The notes under the pieces are model-generated. The model searched no databases. It was not told the origin of the DNA and saw only the letters and a list, made by a program, of their open reading frames with translations. From a bacterium (lineage in GTDB: Bacteria; Hydrothermota; UBA3073; JACQXS01; JAUWAR01): a DNA stretch of 12,602 nt. The stretch's first letter is position 1, and every line of letters begins with the position of its first letter. A program made the position numbers and the translations under genes. Below are positions 1 to 7,099 of this stretch, piece after piece. The stretch is taken from positions 1 through 12,602 of the forward strand of contig JAUWAR010000028.1 in assembly GCA_030601965.1 (NCBI GenBank), written 5' to 3'.

Positions 1-1239
1 AAAGAGGTTGAAATCAGAGGATGGCTCTATAATAAAAGGTCGAGTGGAAAGATAATATTTCTTATTATAAGAGATGGAACAGGTATTATTCAAGGCGTTG
101 TAACAGATGAAACACCTGAGGCTTTTAAACTCTCTGATAAAATTACTCAAGAATCGTCTATTGTAGTAAAAGGAATTGTAAGAAAAGAGAAAAGAGCCAC
201 TGGAGGTTATGAACTTTCTATAAAAGATATACAACTTCTCTCACTTGCAGACGAGTATCCAATAGGCAAAAAGGAACACGGAATAGACTTTTTGCTTTCT
301 AAAAGACATCTCTGGGTAAGGTCAAGGATACCATTTGCTGTATTAAGGATAAGAACAGAGGTGATTTCTGCGATAAGGGATTTCTTTGATAACCGGGGAT
401 TTATTCTATTTGACAGTCCCTTACTTACCCCATCTGCCTGTGAAGGCGTATCTACCCTTTTTGAGGTTCCATATTTTGATAAAAAGGCATATCTTTCACA
501 ATCAGGGCAGCTTTATGTAGAGGCAGGATGTATGGCATTTGGAAAGGTCTATTGTTTTGGTCCTACATTCAGGGCAGAAAAATCAAAGACGCGTCGACAC
601 TTAACAGAATTCTGGCAGGTAGAGCCTGAAGTTGCATTTGCACACCTTGAGGATGCAATGGTTCTGGCAGAACAACTTGTTACTTATATTGTAGAAAGGG
701 TGCTTGAAAAGAAAAAACCCGAACTTGAGATATTGGAAAGGGATATAACTCCTTTAGAGAAAATCAAAACTCCATTCCCAAGAATAACCTATAAAGAGGC
801 TTTAGGCATTATCCAAAAAGGTGATGTGCCACAGATTGATTATGGTGAGGATTTTGGGGCACCACAGGAGACCTATCTGTCAAATCAGTTTGATAGACCT
901 GTATTCGTGCATCATTATCCTGCCAAATGTAAAGCATTTTATATGAAAAGAGATGGGGATTTATCTTTATGTGCAGATTTGCTTGCTACAGAGGGCTATG
1001 GAGAGATAATAGGAGGTTCTGAAAGAGAAGATGACCTTGAAACTCTTAAAAAGAGAATAAAAGAGTTTGATTTAAACGAAAAAGACTATGAGTGGTATCT
1101 TGATTTAAGGAGGTATGGGTCAGTGCCACACAGTGGTTTTGGGCTTGGGCTTGAAAGAACTATTGCCTGGATATGCAACCTTTCACATACACGAGAGACA
1201 ATCCCATTTCCGAGGACAATAGATAGATTGTCTCCGTAG
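1..1239 (+). CDS. asnS: Asparaginyl-tRNA synthetase, 5'-truncated by window edge
   Basis: Class IIb aminoacyl-tRNA synthetase that charges tRNA-Asn with asparagine in the cytosol. The frame is open from base 1 through the TAG at 1237-1239 (412 visible residues); the family is usually about 430, so roughly 15-20 N-terminal residues and the start lie to the left. Visible residues 3-90 form the OB-fold anticodon-binding domain (VEIRGW, then FLIIRDGTGIIQGVV). The catalytic domain follows: motif 2 at about residues 190-207 (FRAEKSKTRRHLTEFWQVE) and motif 3 at 379-386 (GFGLGLER). The PHSGFGLGLER ending and overall length favour AsnRS over the related AspRS, which normally carries a large GAD insertion in bacteria. 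An in-frame start at 292 would remove the whole OB domain and is not credible. The next gene, nnr, begins 38 bp downstream, probably in the same transcript. Confidence 0.95.
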   Translation, partial: KEVEIRGWLYNKRSSGKIIFLIIRDGTGIIQGVVTDETPEAFKLSDKITQESSIVVKGIVRKEKRATGGYELSIKDIQLLSLADEYPIGKKEHGIDFLLSKRHLWVRSRIPFAVLRIRTEVISAIRDFFDNRGFILFDSPLLTPSACEGVSTLFEVPYFDKKAYLSQSGQLYVEAGCMAFGKVYCFGPTFRAEKSKTRRHLTEFWQVEPEVAFAHLEDAMVLAEQLVTYIVERVLEKKKPELEILERDITPLEKIKTPFPRITYKEALGIIQKGDVPQIDYGEDFGAPQETYLSNQFDRPVFVHHYPAKCKAFYMKRDGDLSLCADLLATEGYGEIIGGSEREDDLETLKKRIKEFDLNEKDYEWYLDLRRYGSVPHSGFGLGLERTIAWICNLSHTRETIPFPRTIDRLSP

Positions 1240-1277
1240 CAACACAATGAATAAGCCACATCTATAGGAGGAGAAAA

Positions 1278-2852
1278 ATGAAGGTGAGTAGAGTAGCAGA
1301 GATGCGAGCTTTGGACCGCGAGGCACAACAAAAATTTGGCATTCCTCAAGAGTTTTTGATGGAAAACGCAGGTGAGGCAGTATACTTTGTTATATTAAAA
1401 GAATTTGGAATCAAGAATAAAAAATTTGTTGTGTTTTGTGGCGTTGGTAATAACGGTGGAGATGGGTTTGTTGTTGCCAGAAAAATTACCTCAAATGGTG
1501 GAGACATAAAGGTCTTTATTTTAGGTGATAAAAACAAACTAAAAGGCTCAGCAAAAAAGAACTTTGAAATAATATCAAAAATGGCGCTGCAAATTTATGA
1601 GGTTAAATCAATTGAGACTGTGAAGTCTGTAATTATGGAGTCTGATGCTATTATAGACGCAATATTTGGCACAGGTCTTGTCAGGGATGTAAGTAGAATA
1701 CATAAAGAAATAATTCAATTGATAAATGAGAGTAAAAAGACGGTTTTTAGCATTGATATTCCTTCTGGTATAAATGGTGATACTGGTGAGATAATGAAAA
1801 CGGCCGTAAAAGCAGATTATACAATAGCATTTGGTCTTCCCAAAATAGGAAATATGCTCTATCCGGGGCAGGGACTTTGTGGAAAACTGTATGTTTCACA
1901 TATATCCTTTCCTCCTTCACTTTATAATAAAGATTCAATAAAAGTAGAAATAAATAGTCTATTAAAACTACCCGAAAGAAATAAAGATACACATAAGGGA
2001 GACTATAAAAAAGTCCTCTTTATTGCAGGTAGTTCAAATTATTTAGGTGCACCGTATTTTTCTGCATTATCTTTTCTAAAAGCAGGTGGTGGACTTTCTT
2101 ATCTTGCTGCACCAAAATCTATTTCATCATTTATAGCAAATAAGGGAAGTGAGATTGTCTTTATCCCTCAAAAAGAAACAACATCAGGAAGTATAGCATT
2201 AGAGAATAAGGATGAACTTCTAAGATTTTCAGAAAAAGTGGATATGGTTGTTATAGGACCAGGACTGTCTTTGAACAAAGAGACACAAAAACTTGTTCAA
2301 GAATTGACAGAAAGGATTAAGAAACCTTTACTTATAGATGGAGATGGAATTACTGCTATTTCACAGGATATAGAGATAGTTAAAAAAAGAGAGGCAGAGA
2401 CCATTCTGACACCTCATTCAGGTGAAATGTCAAGGATTTCTCTAATAGATATTGCTCAAATAAACAAAAACAAGATAGATATTCTCCAACAAACTGCAAA
2501 GAGATTAAATGCAATCATTGTTTTGAAAGGGGCTCATTCTCTTATAGGTTATCCGGATGAGAGAGTTTTTATCAATACCAGTGGAAATCCTGGTATGGCT
2601 ACAGCAGGGAGTGGAGATGTCTTAACAGGGACAATTGCTGGTATGTTTGGTCTTGGATTATCTATCAGAGATGCTGTCCGAATGGGTGTTTTTATGCATG
2701 GACTCTCTGGAGACCTTGCTGTAACGGATAAAGGAGAAGATGGCATAACTGCACAGGATATATTAGATTATCTTCCTTATACTCTGAAATATTATAGAGA
2801 GGACTTTGATGAAATTTCTAAAGACCTTTATGGAAGTGTTTATACTATATGA
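1278..2852 (+). CDS. nnr: Bifunctional NAD(P)H-hydrate epimerase / ADP-dependent NAD(P)H-hydrate dehydratase
   Basis: Metabolite-repair enzyme: the N-terminal half interconverts R- and S-NAD(P)HX, and the C-terminal half dehydrates S-NAD(P)HX back to NAD(P)H using ADP. The 524 residues match the usual fused length of about 500-530. YjeF_N epimerase domain, about residues 1-215: nucleotide loop GVGNNGGDG at 55-63, IDAIFGTG with Asp127, and DIPSGINGDTG with Asp160. Ribokinase-fold dehydratase domain, about 225-505: LLIDGDG at 351-357, TPHSGE at 378-383, and AGSGDVLTG at 443-451 with the catalytic-type Asp447. The start is fixed by a near-perfect Shine-Dalgarno AGGAGGAG at 1266-1273, four bases before the ATG. 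It lies between two tRNA synthetase genes on the same strand, with cysS 21 bp downstream, so co-transcription is likely. No key motif is missing. Confidence 0.95.
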   Translation: MKVSRVAEMRALDREAQQKFGIPQEFLMENAGEAVYFVILKEFGIKNKKFVVFCGVGNNGGDGFVVARKITSNGGDIKVFILGDKNKLKGSAKKNFEIISKMALQIYEVKSIETVKSVIMESDAIIDAIFGTGLVRDVSRIHKEIIQLINESKKTVFSIDIPSGINGDTGEIMKTAVKADYTIAFGLPKIGNMLYPGQGLCGKLYVSHISFPPSLYNKDSIKVEINSLLKLPERNKDTHKGDYKKVLFIAGSSNYLGAPYFSALSFLKAGGGLSYLAAPKSISSFIANKGSEIVFIPQKETTSGSIALENKDELLRFSEKVDMVVIGPGLSLNKETQKLVQELTERIKKPLLIDGDGITAISQDIEIVKKREAETILTPHSGEMSRISLIDIAQINKNKIDILQQTAKRLNAIIVLKGAHSLIGYPDERVFINTSGNPGMATAGSGDVLTGTIAGMFGLGLSIRDAVRMGVFMHGLSGDLAVTDKGEDGITAQDILDYLPYTLKYYREDFDEISKDLYGSVYTI

Positions 2853-2873
2853 GTTAAGCATTGCTGAGTAATT

Positions 2874-4244
2874 ATGAAAATTTATAACACACTTTCAGGA
2901 AGACAAGAAGTTTTTATACCATTAAATAAAAATAAAGTTGGGATGTATGTATGTGGGATGACTGTTCAGGATAGTCCTCATATAGGTCATATGAGAGCCT
3001 ATATTATATCAGATATTATAAAAAGATGGCTTGAATATAAAGGTTTTAAAGTAAAACATATCCAGAATTTTACAGATATTGATGATAAAATTATAGCAAA
3101 AGCAAAGGAAGAAAATTGCGATTTCAGAGAGATTGCAGAGAGACATATTAATGAGTATATGGATGCGAGTGATAGACTTGGAATAAAGCGGGCAGACCTG
3201 TATCCCAGAGCAACAGAACATATCCAGGAAATAATAGAGGTTATTGAGAAATTATTTAAAAACAAAATAGCATATAAGACTGAATCTGGGGTCTATTTTG
3301 AGGTGGGAAAATTTGAACCATACGGAAAACTCTCAAAAAAGAATATCAAGGATTTAAGAGCAGGGTCAAGAATTAGTCCTGATGAGAAAAAGAAATCCGC
3401 ATTTGATTTTGCTTTATGGAAAAGTCGAAAACAAGGAGAACCATACTGGCATTCGCCCTGGGGTAAAGGAAGGCCCGGTTGGCATATTGAGTGTTCTGCT
3501 ATGTCAACACATTATCTTGGTGATACTTTTGATATCCATACAGGTGGTGAAGACCTCATATTTCCACATCACGAAAATGAAATTGCCCAGTCAGAAGCGG
3601 CTACAAATAAACCATTTGTAAAATACTGGCTTCATAATGGACTTTTGCGTCTTACAGGTGAAAAGATGTCAAAATCTACACATCATTTTATATCAACCAA
3701 AAAATTACTTCCTAAATACAAAGCGGATGGCGTCAGGCTTTATCTCCTATCCACACATTACAGACATCCTATAGAATTTGAGGAAAATAGATTAAAAGAA
3801 GCGGAAGAATCTTTAAGCAGAATAGAGGAGGCGATTGTCTCTCTTAAAAGAGATTTACCAAAAGAGGAAAAACTTAAACCAAATTCCAAAATTTTAAGTT
3901 TTGTAGATGCATTTGAAAAGGCTATGGACGAGGATTTCAATACTCCAAAGGCAATTGGTATAATATACTCTTTCATAAAATTTATCAACACGGAAAACTT
4001 GAATGGCATCAAGACTCAAGCCTATTCAATGCTTCTGAAACTGTGTAATGTTCTTGGTATTTATGAAAAAGAGGAAGAGGTAAAATTTGACAAGAAACTT
4101 GTTGATGTCATTATAGACATAAGGAAAACTTTACGGAACAAAGGAGAATTTGGTCTTGGTGATGAAATAAGAAAGAGGTTATCAGAGTTAAATATTTATC
4201 TATCTGACCAACCCGATGGAACAACTATATGGAGAGTAAGGTAA
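2874..4244 (+). CDS. cysS: Cysteinyl-tRNA synthetase
   Basis: Class I synthetase that ligates cysteine to tRNA-Cys; monomeric, cytosolic, zinc-dependent. At 456 residues it is family-normal. The HIGH motif is at 36-39 within SPHIGHMRAY, and KMSKS is exact at 264-268. The four zinc ligands that read the cysteine thiol are all present: Cys27 (YVCGMTV), Cys207 (WHIECSAMS), His232 and Glu236 (FPHHENEIAQSEA). The C-terminal part (about 310-456) is the DALR-type helical bundle and anticodon-binding end. The ATG at 2874 is not preceded by a clear Shine-Dalgarno, unlike nnr, but the start agrees with the usual MKIYNTLSG opening of the family. It follows nnr by 21 bp and precedes the MNT gene by 21 bp. 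Confidence 0.97.
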   Translation: MKIYNTLSGRQEVFIPLNKNKVGMYVCGMTVQDSPHIGHMRAYIISDIIKRWLEYKGFKVKHIQNFTDIDDKIIAKAKEENCDFREIAERHINEYMDASDRLGIKRADLYPRATEHIQEIIEVIEKLFKNKIAYKTESGVYFEVGKFEPYGKLSKKNIKDLRAGSRISPDEKKKSAFDFALWKSRKQGEPYWHSPWGKGRPGWHIECSAMSTHYLGDTFDIHTGGEDLIFPHHENEIAQSEAATNKPFVKYWLHNGLLRLTGEKMSKSTHHFISTKKLLPKYKADGVRLYLLSTHYRHPIEFEENRLKEAEESLSRIEEAIVSLKRDLPKEEKLKPNSKILSFVDAFEKAMDEDFNTPKAIGIIYSFIKFINTENLNGIKTQAYSMLLKLCNVLGIYEKEEEVKFDKKLVDVIIDIRKTLRNKGEFGLGDEIRKRLSELNIYLSDQPDGTTIWRVR

Positions 4245-4265
4245 TATAAACAACTTGGAGGAAGT

Positions 4266-4574
4266 ATGGTAAAGGATGAAAACTTGATAAAAATAAAAGA
4301 AGTAATAAAAACTATTTTTCCTGATAGTCGGATAATGTTGTTTGGTTCCAGAGGCAGAGATGATTTTGAAACTCAAAGTGATTACGACATTTTAGTAGAG
4401 GTCAAAGAAAACTTGAGTATTAAACAGAAGCGTGAATACGAAGGCAAAATAAGGAAACAGTTAGCAAAAATACCTCTTGATGTAATTATTAAAACAGAAG
4501 AGGATATAAGTTACTATCAAGATAAAATTGGCAGTGTTACGAGAGAAGCTATACTAAATGGGGTGAACTTATGA
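4266..4574 (+). CDS. Minimal nucleotidyltransferase (MNT) of a MNT/HEPN module
   Basis: Small pol-beta-superfamily nucleotidyltransferase, 102 residues, the usual size for stand-alone MNT proteins. The catalytic signature is complete: GS at 27-28, a ten-residue gap, then Asp39 and Asp41 (SDYD), with the third acidic residue Asp72 in IPLDVII. The usual GSRARGD loop reads GSRGRDD, a mild deviation. In characterised MntA/HepT pairs the MNT protein is the antitoxin and silences the HEPN toxin by adding AMP to it; whether that holds here is inference, because the HEPN partner is of a different subfamily. GGAGGA at 4257-4262 lies only three bases from the ATG. The stop overlaps the ATG of the HEPN gene (ATGA at 4571-4574), which implies translational coupling. 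The pair sits between cysS and a methyltransferase, which looks like an accessory insertion in a housekeeping run. Confidence 0.88.
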   Translation: MVKDENLIKIKEVIKTIFPDSRIMLFGSRGRDDFETQSDYDILVEVKENLSIKQKREYEGKIRKQLAKIPLDVIIKTEEDISYYQDKIGSVTREAILNGVNL

Positions 4575-4963
4575 TAGATGAATATATTAAGCAATGGATT
4601 AGCAAAGCAGAGCATGATTTAAAAACAGTAGAACATGAATTGGCTTTACCAGAAGAGGAAATAGTTAAAGATGTGGTGTGTTTTCATTGCCAACAGGCAG
4701 TAGAAAAATATTTAAAGGCATTTTTAATATATCGTAAGGTAGAGATTGAAAGGACACATGATATAGAACATTTATTAGAACTGTGTGCCACGATTGATAA
4801 AGACTTTGATAATATTGAAGTAAAAGAGTTATCCAGTTTTGGAGTAGATATTCGTTATCCAGATGATTTTTATGTTCCTGATATGGAAGAAGTGAGGTTT
4901 TATTATGATTTAACAAAACGGATTAAAGGTTTAGCCCTTGCAAAATTAGATTTTCCACCATGA
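4571..4963 (+). CDS. HEPN-domain protein, partner of the upstream MNT
   Basis: All-helical protein of 130 residues. It resembles the PF05168-type HEPN family: WISKAEHDLKTVEHEL near the N terminus, then CFHCQQAVEKYLKAFL at 37-52 and RTHDIEHLLELC at 61-72. HEPN domains paired with MNT proteins are often RNases or substrate-binding partners of the nucleotidyltransferase. The RNase-type motif of HepT toxins is Rx4-6H followed by x-Tyr, the tyrosine being the AMPylation target. Here Arg61-THDIE-His67 could satisfy Rx5H but is followed by LL, with no tyrosine, and the THDxxxLL block is the ordinary conserved stretch of this subfamily. Toxic RNase activity is therefore uncertain. The gene overlaps the MNT stop by four bases and is surely co-translated with it. 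Alternative role: a non-toxic HEPN/MNT pair modifying another substrate. Confidence 0.86.
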   Translation: MIDEYIKQWISKAEHDLKTVEHELALPEEEIVKDVVCFHCQQAVEKYLKAFLIYRKVEIERTHDIEHLLELCATIDKDFDNIEVKELSSFGVDIRYPDDFYVPDMEEVRFYYDLTKRIKGLALAKLDFPP

Positions 4964-5034
4964 ATTGGGAGAATATCCGAATTAGTGGGATATAAATGAG
5001 GTATCTTTCATTGCCTTCAACGAAGGAAAATAAG

Positions 5035-5766
5035 ATGAACTGGTTTAAAGATTTATATGATGATTTTAGAAGAAGAAGAGCGTTAGATTCTATTTCTGAA
5101 GAAGAGACAAAAAGGGATGTAGATTTCATCTATAATGTTCTAAAATTATTTGAGGGAGCAAAAGTGCTTGATCTCTTTTGCGGTGCAGGAAGACATTCCA
5201 TTGAACTTGCAAGCAGAAATTGTAACCCTGTGGGAATAGAGTACAATCCAGATTATTTAAAACTGGCGAGAGAACGCTCAAAAGAAAAGGAGATTTCTCC
5301 AGAATTTATACAGAGCGATGTTAGGTATGTAGATTTTGGTGAAGGATATGATGGAGCTATAATTATGCGTTGTAGCTTTGGATATTTCAGTGATGAAGAA
5401 GATAGAATGGTTTTAGAAAAGATTTACGGTGCCTTAAAAAAACAGGGCAGGTTTCTTATTGAGATTATCAGTAGAGATTGGCTTTTGAACCACTTCGAGG
5501 AAAGAGCTGAGATGGTAATTGATAGTGTTAAAGTGGTGGAAGAAAGAGAATTTGATATTTTAACAAGCAGGAATAACTTCACTATCAAAAGATATGAGAA
5601 AGATGGTATTGTTGCTAAAAAGGGTTCGTGGAGATTCTATTCTGTCCATGAGATAAAGAACATATTGGAGAATATTGGCTTCAAGTTCGTTGCAGGTTAC
5701 AGTAATTTGAATAAGGAACCGCTTACAAAGGATACAAGATTAATGCGATTGGTATTTGAAAAGTGA
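5035..5766 (+). CDS. Class I SAM-dependent methyltransferase, substrate unknown
   Basis: Predicted cytosolic Rossmann-fold methyltransferase, 243 residues. Motif I is VLDLFCGAGRHS at 44-55, which binds the SAM methionine moiety; the acidic ribose-binding residue is Glu69 (VGIEYNP); the adenine-site motif QSDVRYVDF follows; and IIMRCSFGYFSDEED supplies the post-II strand. This is the generic Methyltransf_25/11 arrangement. Nothing in the sequence identifies the substrate, and no adjacent pathway gene helps. The start at 5035 is preferred because AAGGA at 5023-5027 precedes it by seven bases and the protein then begins MNWFKDLYDDF, as related methyltransferases tend to. The in-frame ATG at 4996 would add 13 residues (MRYLSLPSTKENK) without a good ribosome site. 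It is the last gene of the plus-strand run and converges on coaE with 42 bp between the stops. Confidence 0.85.
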   Translation: MNWFKDLYDDFRRRRALDSISEEETKRDVDFIYNVLKLFEGAKVLDLFCGAGRHSIELASRNCNPVGIEYNPDYLKLARERSKEKEISPEFIQSDVRYVDFGEGYDGAIIMRCSFGYFSDEEDRMVLEKIYGALKKQGRFLIEIISRDWLLNHFEERAEMVIDSVKVVEEREFDILTSRNNFTIKRYEKDGIVAKKGSWRFYSVHEIKNILENIGFKFVAGYSNLNKEPLTKDTRLMRLVFEK

Positions 5767-5808
5767 GACTATGGCAACAGTAGATGACAGTGCATTTGCA
5801 CCACTTTG

Positions 5809-6444
5809 CTATTTTCCAAGATGATATAAACTTCTCCAGACCTGTCTTACCTTATTTTCTAAATCTGTTAAATCTCCATTATTTTCTATTATAAAATCTG
5901 CTTTCCCTTCTTGGAAATCCTGTCCTTGTATATAATTCAGAGCATCTTCTTTTTTGTAACCAGAATCTATTAATCTTTTTATTCTTAAGTTATAATCTGC
6001 CTTTACAAGGATAATTTTATCAAACCAGTCTTCTATTTTCCATTTATAGATAAGTGCACAGTCAACAACAACAGTTTTAGAGTTTGGGAGTTTGGGAGTT
6101 AGAGAGTTTATTCTATTTTTCAATTTTCTTAAAAGTAAAGGATGAACCAGATTGTCTAGAATCCTCTTTTTATTCCTATTACCGAATACTATTCTACCAA
6201 GTTTTTTTCTATCAATTACGAGGCGAGCCTCCTCTTTATTATCTGAAAGAACTCTATTTCCAAAAGAAGTTAAAATTTTCTCTTTAATTGTTTCCTCTTT
6301 CAGAATTTCCCATCCAAGTTTATCCACATCAATAATCTCTGCACTCCACTGTTTTGTGCCAAAGGCATATCCCGATATTCGGGAAAAAAGATTAGCAACA
6401 GTGGATTTACCTGAACCCATTGCTCCAGTGATGGCGATAATCAT
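5809..6444 (-). CDS. coaE: Dephospho-CoA kinase
   Basis: Final step of coenzyme A synthesis: ATP-dependent phosphorylation of the 3'-hydroxyl of dephospho-CoA. P-loop kinase of about 211 residues. Walker A is GAMGSGKST near the N terminus, followed by the IIDVDKLGWE acidic segment, the helical CoA domain around LDNLVHPLLLRKL, and the C-terminal GKADFIIENNGDL block. Two places depart from the usual family layout: about ten extra residues between the P-loop helix and the DVD motif (RISGYAFGTKQ), whose DNA holds a perfect palindrome, and a linker NSLTPKLPNSK, encoded by an 8-bp tandem repeat. The start is taken as the ATG at 6444; a TTG at 6450 would add two residues. No strong Shine-Dalgarno is seen. 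The gene lies 24 bp after the UPF0316 gene, as last member of the minus-strand group. Confidence 0.9.
   Translation of the reverse strand: MIIAITGAMGSGKSTVANLFSRISGYAFGTKQWSAEIIDVDKLGWEILKEETIKEKILTSFGNRVLSDNKEEARLVIDRKKLGRIVFGNRNKKRILDNLVHPLLLRKLKNRINSLTPKLPNSKTVVVDCALIYKWKIEDWFDKIILVKADYNLRIKRLIDSGYKKEDALNYIQGQDFQEGKADFIIENNGDLTDLENKVRQVWRSLYHLGK
6081..6108. repeat. 8-bp tandem repeat inside coaE
   Basis: On the plus strand the unit AGTTTGGG occurs exactly twice (6081-6088, 6089-6096), followed by AGTTAGAG (6097-6104) and AGTT. On the coding strand it encodes the proline- and serine-containing linker of CoaE. Eight is not a multiple of three, so gain or loss of one unit would break the reading frame. 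Confidence 0.8.
6370..6384. repeat. Perfect inverted repeat inside coaE
   Basis: TCCCGA-TAT-TCGGGA is a 6-bp perfect inverted repeat with a 3-base loop, followed on the plus strand by six further A residues. It falls in the part of coaE that encodes extra residues between the P-loop helix and the DVD motif. The A/T tract lies on the upstream side of the coaE transcript, so this is not a terminator for coaE. Confidence 0.7.
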
Positions 6445-6468
6445 AATCAATAATTTTTCCAGTAGTAA

Positions 6469-7071
6469 TTATTTGCCTTTTCGGTGTAATCTAAATGGAC
6501 TCCTGTAAATTCTTTTAGGATGAGGTTTTGTTAATGGGAATATGCCTTCACTTACCATTCGGATGTCTTCTATTGAGAAAAATGCTTTTGGATTAAATTT
6601 TTTAATAATTGCAACTACATTTTGAGTATCCTTGCGCTTTATAATAGTGTAAATAATATTTACTCGTCCACGAATGCCTTGAGCATCTATACTTGTAATT
6701 CCATAGCCTGAAGATTTAAGAAAATCTATTAATTTATATGCATCTTTTGTAGTAATAATTCGGATAATCAACATACCCATTGCCAATTTATTTTCTATGC
6801 AAATACCAACAAAATTTCCCATAGCAAAACCACCTGCGTAAGCAATATAACAGGCAACATTGGTTAGATTTTGCATAATTTGTCCGATTGCAAGAAGCCA
6901 AATCAGCACTTCAAAAAATCCAAGTAATGGGGCAAGAAACTTTGTGTTTCTTGAAAGAAGTATAACGCGAATTGTTCCAATCGCGACATCAAAAATTCGC
7001 GCAATAAAGATAAGCAGTGGTAGAATAAACCAGGTGAATATTTCTGAATTAAAAAATGGTGTGTGACTCAT
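6469..7071 (-). CDS. UPF0316-family membrane protein (DUF5698/DUF2179)
   Basis: A conserved bacterial membrane protein of unknown biochemical role. The N-terminal half (about residues 12-105) is hydrophobic with three likely membrane segments (about 12-33, 44-66, 74-92) and carries the family signature: ARIFDVAIGTIRVILLSR at 24-41, GFFEVLIWLLAIGQIMQNL at 51-69, and the GGFAMGNFVGICIE block. The C-terminal half (about 105-175) is a soluble alpha/beta DUF2179-type domain (IITTKDAYKLIDFL, SSGYGITSIDAQG), followed by a basic tail. Length of 200 residues is normal for the group. No catalytic residue can be proposed. It lies 28 bp downstream of polA and just upstream of coaE on the same strand, so it is probably part of that transcript. 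The ATG has no clear ribosome site, and no better downstream start exists. Confidence 0.87.
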   Translation of the reverse strand: MSHTPFFNSEIFTWFILPLLIFIARIFDVAIGTIRVILLSRNTKFLAPLLGFFEVLIWLLAIGQIMQNLTNVACYIAYAGGFAMGNFVGICIENKLAMGMLIIRIITTKDAYKLIDFLKSSGYGITSIDAQGIRGRVNIIYTIIKRKDTQNVVAIIKKFNPKAFFSIEDIRMVSEGIFPLTKPHPKRIYRSPFRLHRKGK

Positions 7072-7099
7072 CTACAATTTTTGATACTTAATATTACTT

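Noticed and set aside
292..300. In-frame TTG-type start for asnS at 292
   Set aside because: The same frame is open back to base 1 and encodes the conserved OB-fold anticodon-binding domain, so the true start is left of the window.
4996..5034. Upstream ATG 4996 for the methyltransferase
   Set aside because: No good ribosome site precedes it, while ATG 5035 has AAGGA at the right distance and a plausible family start. It cannot be wholly excluded.
5790..5801. GTGCA-TT-TGCAC palindrome as a bidirectional terminator between the methyltransferase gene and coaE
   Set aside because: A five-pair stem with a two-base loop and no T-tract on either side is too weak to call a terminator.
5771..5824. 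17-codon plus-strand frame between the methyltransferase gene and coaE
   Set aside because: Too short, no ribosome site, and overlaps the end of coaE in antisense; length is within chance expectation.
6152..6508. Open plus-strand frame of 118 codons antisense to coaE
   Set aside because: It is the complement of conserved CoaE coding sequence; its hydrophobic composition is what the reverse of lysine-rich coding DNA yields.
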